A DNA stretch of 64,000 nt. Source: an uncultured Candidatus Melainabacteria bacterium. GTDB lineage: Bacteria > Cyanobacteriota > Vampirovibrionia > Gastranaerophilales > Gastranaerophilaceae. Made by a program: the position numbers and the translations under genes. Below are positions 62,264 through 64,000 of this stretch, piece by piece. The stretch spans positions 124,001 through 188,000 of the forward strand of contig CAKVDZ010000003.1 in the NCBI GenBank assembly GCA_934728585.1, in the 5' to 3' direction. A model generated the notes under the pieces. It did no database searches and was not told where the DNA came from. It saw only the letters and a list, made by a program, of their open reading frames with translations. Positions within the stretch are counted from its first letter, which is position 1; every line of letters begins with the position of its first letter.

Positions 62264-62394
62264 TTTTAACCTCATTTTTCTTAACAAAACAATTTTATAA
62301 TAGAAAAAAAATTTAATCAAGAACATGTTTATTTAAGGATTTTGCATACCCTATAACCAGTAGCATAATTGAAAGACAAGGTGTTTTTACCCTA

Positions 62395-62423
62395 TTGACT
62401 AATACCATATCGCACAATAAATA
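62395..62423 (+). promoter_or_regulatory. Candidate promoter of the response regulator gene
   Basis: TTGACT (62395-62400), 17-base spacer, TAAATA (62418-62423), about 100 bases before the ATG. AAGGAG lies just before the start codon. Confidence 0.4.
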
Positions 62424-62523
62424 TAACCCACATAGGTAATTACAGAAATAAAGATATTATACTTTAATTTAATTACACCCTGCAGAGAGAAACGAAAATA
62501 AATAGTTTAAATAAGGAGAAATT

Positions 62524-63198
62524 ATGTCTACACTAGTAAAAACAATCTCAGTAATTATCATTGAAGATTTTAAATTGACAAGAGTAGGACTTAGATGTGC
62601 CCTAAATTCAAATGAAGATATTGAAGTAGTTGCAGAAAGCGAAGAAGCAACAGAGGGATTAAAATTAATTGAAAAATATAACCCAGATGTAGTTCTTATG
62701 GACCTAGGGCTTCCTGGTATGAACGGTATTGAAGCAACTCTTAAAGTAAAAGAAATGAATCCAAAAATAAAAGTTATTGCACTAACTTCACACGACAGAG
62801 AAGAAGAAGTTATAGCAGCACTAAGTTCTGGCGCAACAGCTTACTGCCTAAAGGACATTGACCCCGCAAAACTTGCCGATGTCGTAAGAGATGTAGCTGA
62901 TGGCGTTTGTTGGTTAGACCCAGAAATTGCACAAATGGCTTTAAACTCTTTTCCCAAACTTGAAAACACAAGACTACTTTCAAACACATCTTCCCAAGAG
63001 GGACGAGTTTCACTAACAGAACGCGAATTTGAAGTATTAAAACACCTTGTGGCAGGGAAAAGTAATACAGAAATTGCAAAAGAATTAATTGTATCCGTAC
63101 ACACTGCAAAAGCACACGTTTGCTCAATTTTACAAAAAATGTGCGTAAACGACCGTGTACAAGCAGCTGTCAAGGCTGTAAAAGAAGGACTTGTATAA
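62524..63198 (+). CDS. NarL/FixJ-type response regulator
   Basis: 224 residues: receiver domain (residues 8-125; acidic pair near 14-15, phosphoacceptor D60 in VLMDLGLPG) and a C-terminal LuxR-type helix-turn-helix (LTEREFEVLKHLVAGKSNTEIAKEL). It activates or represses genes after phosphorylation by a histidine kinase, which is not in the window. AAGGAG lies 6-8 bases before the ATG. It stands alone. Confidence 0.95.
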   Translation: MSTLVKTISVIIIEDFKLTRVGLRCALNSNEDIEVVAESEEATEGLKLIEKYNPDVVLMDLGLPGMNGIEATLKVKEMNPKIKVIALTSHDREEEVIAALSSGATAYCLKDIDPAKLADVVRDVADGVCWLDPEIAQMALNSFPKLENTRLLSNTSSQEGRVSLTEREFEVLKHLVAGKSNTEIAKELIVSVHTAKAHVCSILQKMCVNDRVQAAVKAVKEGLV

Positions 63199-63220
63199 TA
63201 CCTTATTACTCGTGAAAAAC

Positions 63221-63251
63221 AAACGGCGACATTTAAAAAATGTCGCCGTTT
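63221..63251. terminator. Hairpin after the response regulator gene
   Basis: AAACGGCGACATTT (63221-63234) pairs with AAATGTCGCCGTTT (63238-63251). Short T-run only, so it is a moderate terminator. Confidence 0.7.
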
Positions 63252-63326
63252 CCATAAGAAGATTGCTTATAAATTCTGTTTGCTCTTTTAATATCCGTTA
63301 AATTTCTCTCAATATATTTTAATTAA

Positions 63327-64000
63327 TTAGTCGATGTAGCAAGATAAAACATCTTGTGCTTGAACTTTCATTTTTTTCAAAGCTCTTAATTCTGTTTGAC
63401 GAATGCATTCTTTTGTTACGCCATAAATGTTACCGATTTCTTCTAAAGTTTTTTTTGTCATATTGCCTAAACCGTAACGCATTCTTACAACATCTTGTTC
63501 ACGTTCTTTTAATGTTGAAACAACCATTTCGATGTCGTTTTTCAAGCTTTCGTATTCAACTGCTGAGTGAACGCTTGCATTTTCATCTGCTAAAATTTCT
63601 GATAATGATGTTTCTTTACCGTTATCATTTTCAAATCCGCCTTCTAATGATACTGATTTTGAGTATGCTGACAAGTAAGTATCAATTTTTTCTGCAGAAA
63701 TGTTCATTTTTTCAGCAACGTCTTTTGTGTTAACTTGGCAATTGTATTGTTTTTCCATTTCTGATTTAATTTTAGAGAATTTTGATAATGTTTCTTGAAT
63801 GTATACAGGAATTTTCATGCAGTGACCTTGTTCAGAAATAGCTTTGAACATTGATTGTTTAATCCACCAGCTAGCATAAGTTGAAAATTTGTAACCTAAT
63901 TTGTAGTTAAATTTTTCAGCTGCAATCATTAAGCCTAAGTTGCCTTCTTGGATTAAATCAACCATTGGTAAGCTAGACATGTGAATAGCTTTTTTTGCAA
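63327..64000 (-). CDS. Sigma-70 family factor with altered region 4.2, 5' end outside window
   Basis: The frame is open to the window end, so the gene continues beyond 64000 with ...AKKAIHMSSLPMVDLIQEGNLGL. Region 2 has the -10 reading helix YKFSTYASWWIKQ; regions 3 and 4 follow. In region 4.2 the -35 helix reads GVTKECIRQTELRA, so a key Arg is Lys and another is Cys compared with the usual V-x-RERIRQIE. It is therefore an alternative sigma factor, probably with different -35 preference. A second sigma factor gene lies at 36525-37520. Confidence 0.85.
   Translation of the reverse strand, partial: AKKAIHMSSLPMVDLIQEGNLGLMIAAEKFNYKLGYKFSTYASWWIKQSMFKAISEQGHCMKIPVYIQETLSKFSKIKSEMEKQYNCQVNTKDVAEKMNISAEKIDTYLSAYSKSVSLEGGFENDNGKETSLSEILADENASVHSAVEYESLKNDIEMVVSTLKEREQDVVRMRYGLGNMTKKTLEEIGNIYGVTKECIRQTELRALKKMKVQAQDVLSCYID

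Noticed and set aside
1..64000. CRISPR arrays, rRNA, tRNA, complete insertion sequences or prophage
   Set aside because: Looked for repeated spacers, tRNA-like cloverleaf cores, transposase motifs and phage genes; none recognised by eye.

Overview
The window is about 64 kb of AT-rich chromosome (roughly one third G+C by eye) from a flagellated, two-membrane bacterium. Evidence for an outer membrane is direct: flagellar L- and P-ring genes (flgH, flgI), Kdo biosynthesis genes (kdsD, kdsC), a TolC-type outer-membrane factor and an SLH-domain exported protein. The mix of SLH surface protein, minCDE, type IV pilus-type PilM/N/O, prepilin-like proteins and low G+C fits a non-photosynthetic cyanobacterial relative (Vampirovibrionia/Melainabacteria, Gastranaerophilales type). 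This placement is an inference from gene content and remembered family features, not a tested phylogeny. No rRNA, tRNA, CRISPR array, complete insertion sequence or prophage was recognised.

Layout. 1-9.0 kb: GH57 glycosidase end, YjbQ, TPR protein, LysM protein, glyA, a WecA/TagO-like transferase with an apparent ATT start, a pseudopilin-like gene behind a 12-base poly-G tract, and a DUF2229 protein. 9.2-20.3 kb: SLH protein, a leftward run (exonuclease, OPA-type transporter, gmk, Nif3, exported protein, MATE), trxA, SIMPL protein, small membrane protein and ligA. 20.3-21.3 kb is a gene-poor island with a broken pseudopilin remnant and a 237-bp inverted-repeat-bounded element holding a 36-aa hydrophobic ORF. 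21.3-29.7 kb: rightward flagellar operon slt-flgF-flgG-flgA-flgH-flgI-flgJ-flgM-flgN-flgK-flgL. Convergent to it is an unrecognised coiled-coil-ended protein with a sigma-28-like promoter.

30.9-46 kb: SPOR protein, PfkB kinase, a degenerate REC-GGDEF protein, metW, yihY, nrnA-like, DUF721, primary-type sigma factor, rlmB, nadA, pilM-N fusion and pilO, radical SAM protein, STAS-like protein, then kdsD-kdsC-queD-uppP. 46-54 kb: orphan DNA methyltransferase, cupin protein, mutL, a small hypothetical, and minC-minD-minE with a very acidic MinE tail. Between minC and a Cys-cluster gene lies a region of interleaved inverted repeats dense in CATG. 54.6-64 kb: hpf, GT2 glycosyltransferase, a TetR-TolC-HlyD-permease-permease export operon without an ATPase, purine nucleoside phosphorylase, an omega-like protein, a NarL-type response regulator and a second sigma factor cut by the window end.

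Functionally the window is mostly envelope biology (flagellum, pilus-type proteins, Kdo, undecaprenyl recycling, efflux) with DNA repair and housekeeping genes. The most interesting unexplained items are the sigma-28-linked unknown protein, the inverted-repeat element with a toxin-like ORF, the poly-G tract ahead of the pseudopilin gene, and the structured minC upstream region.
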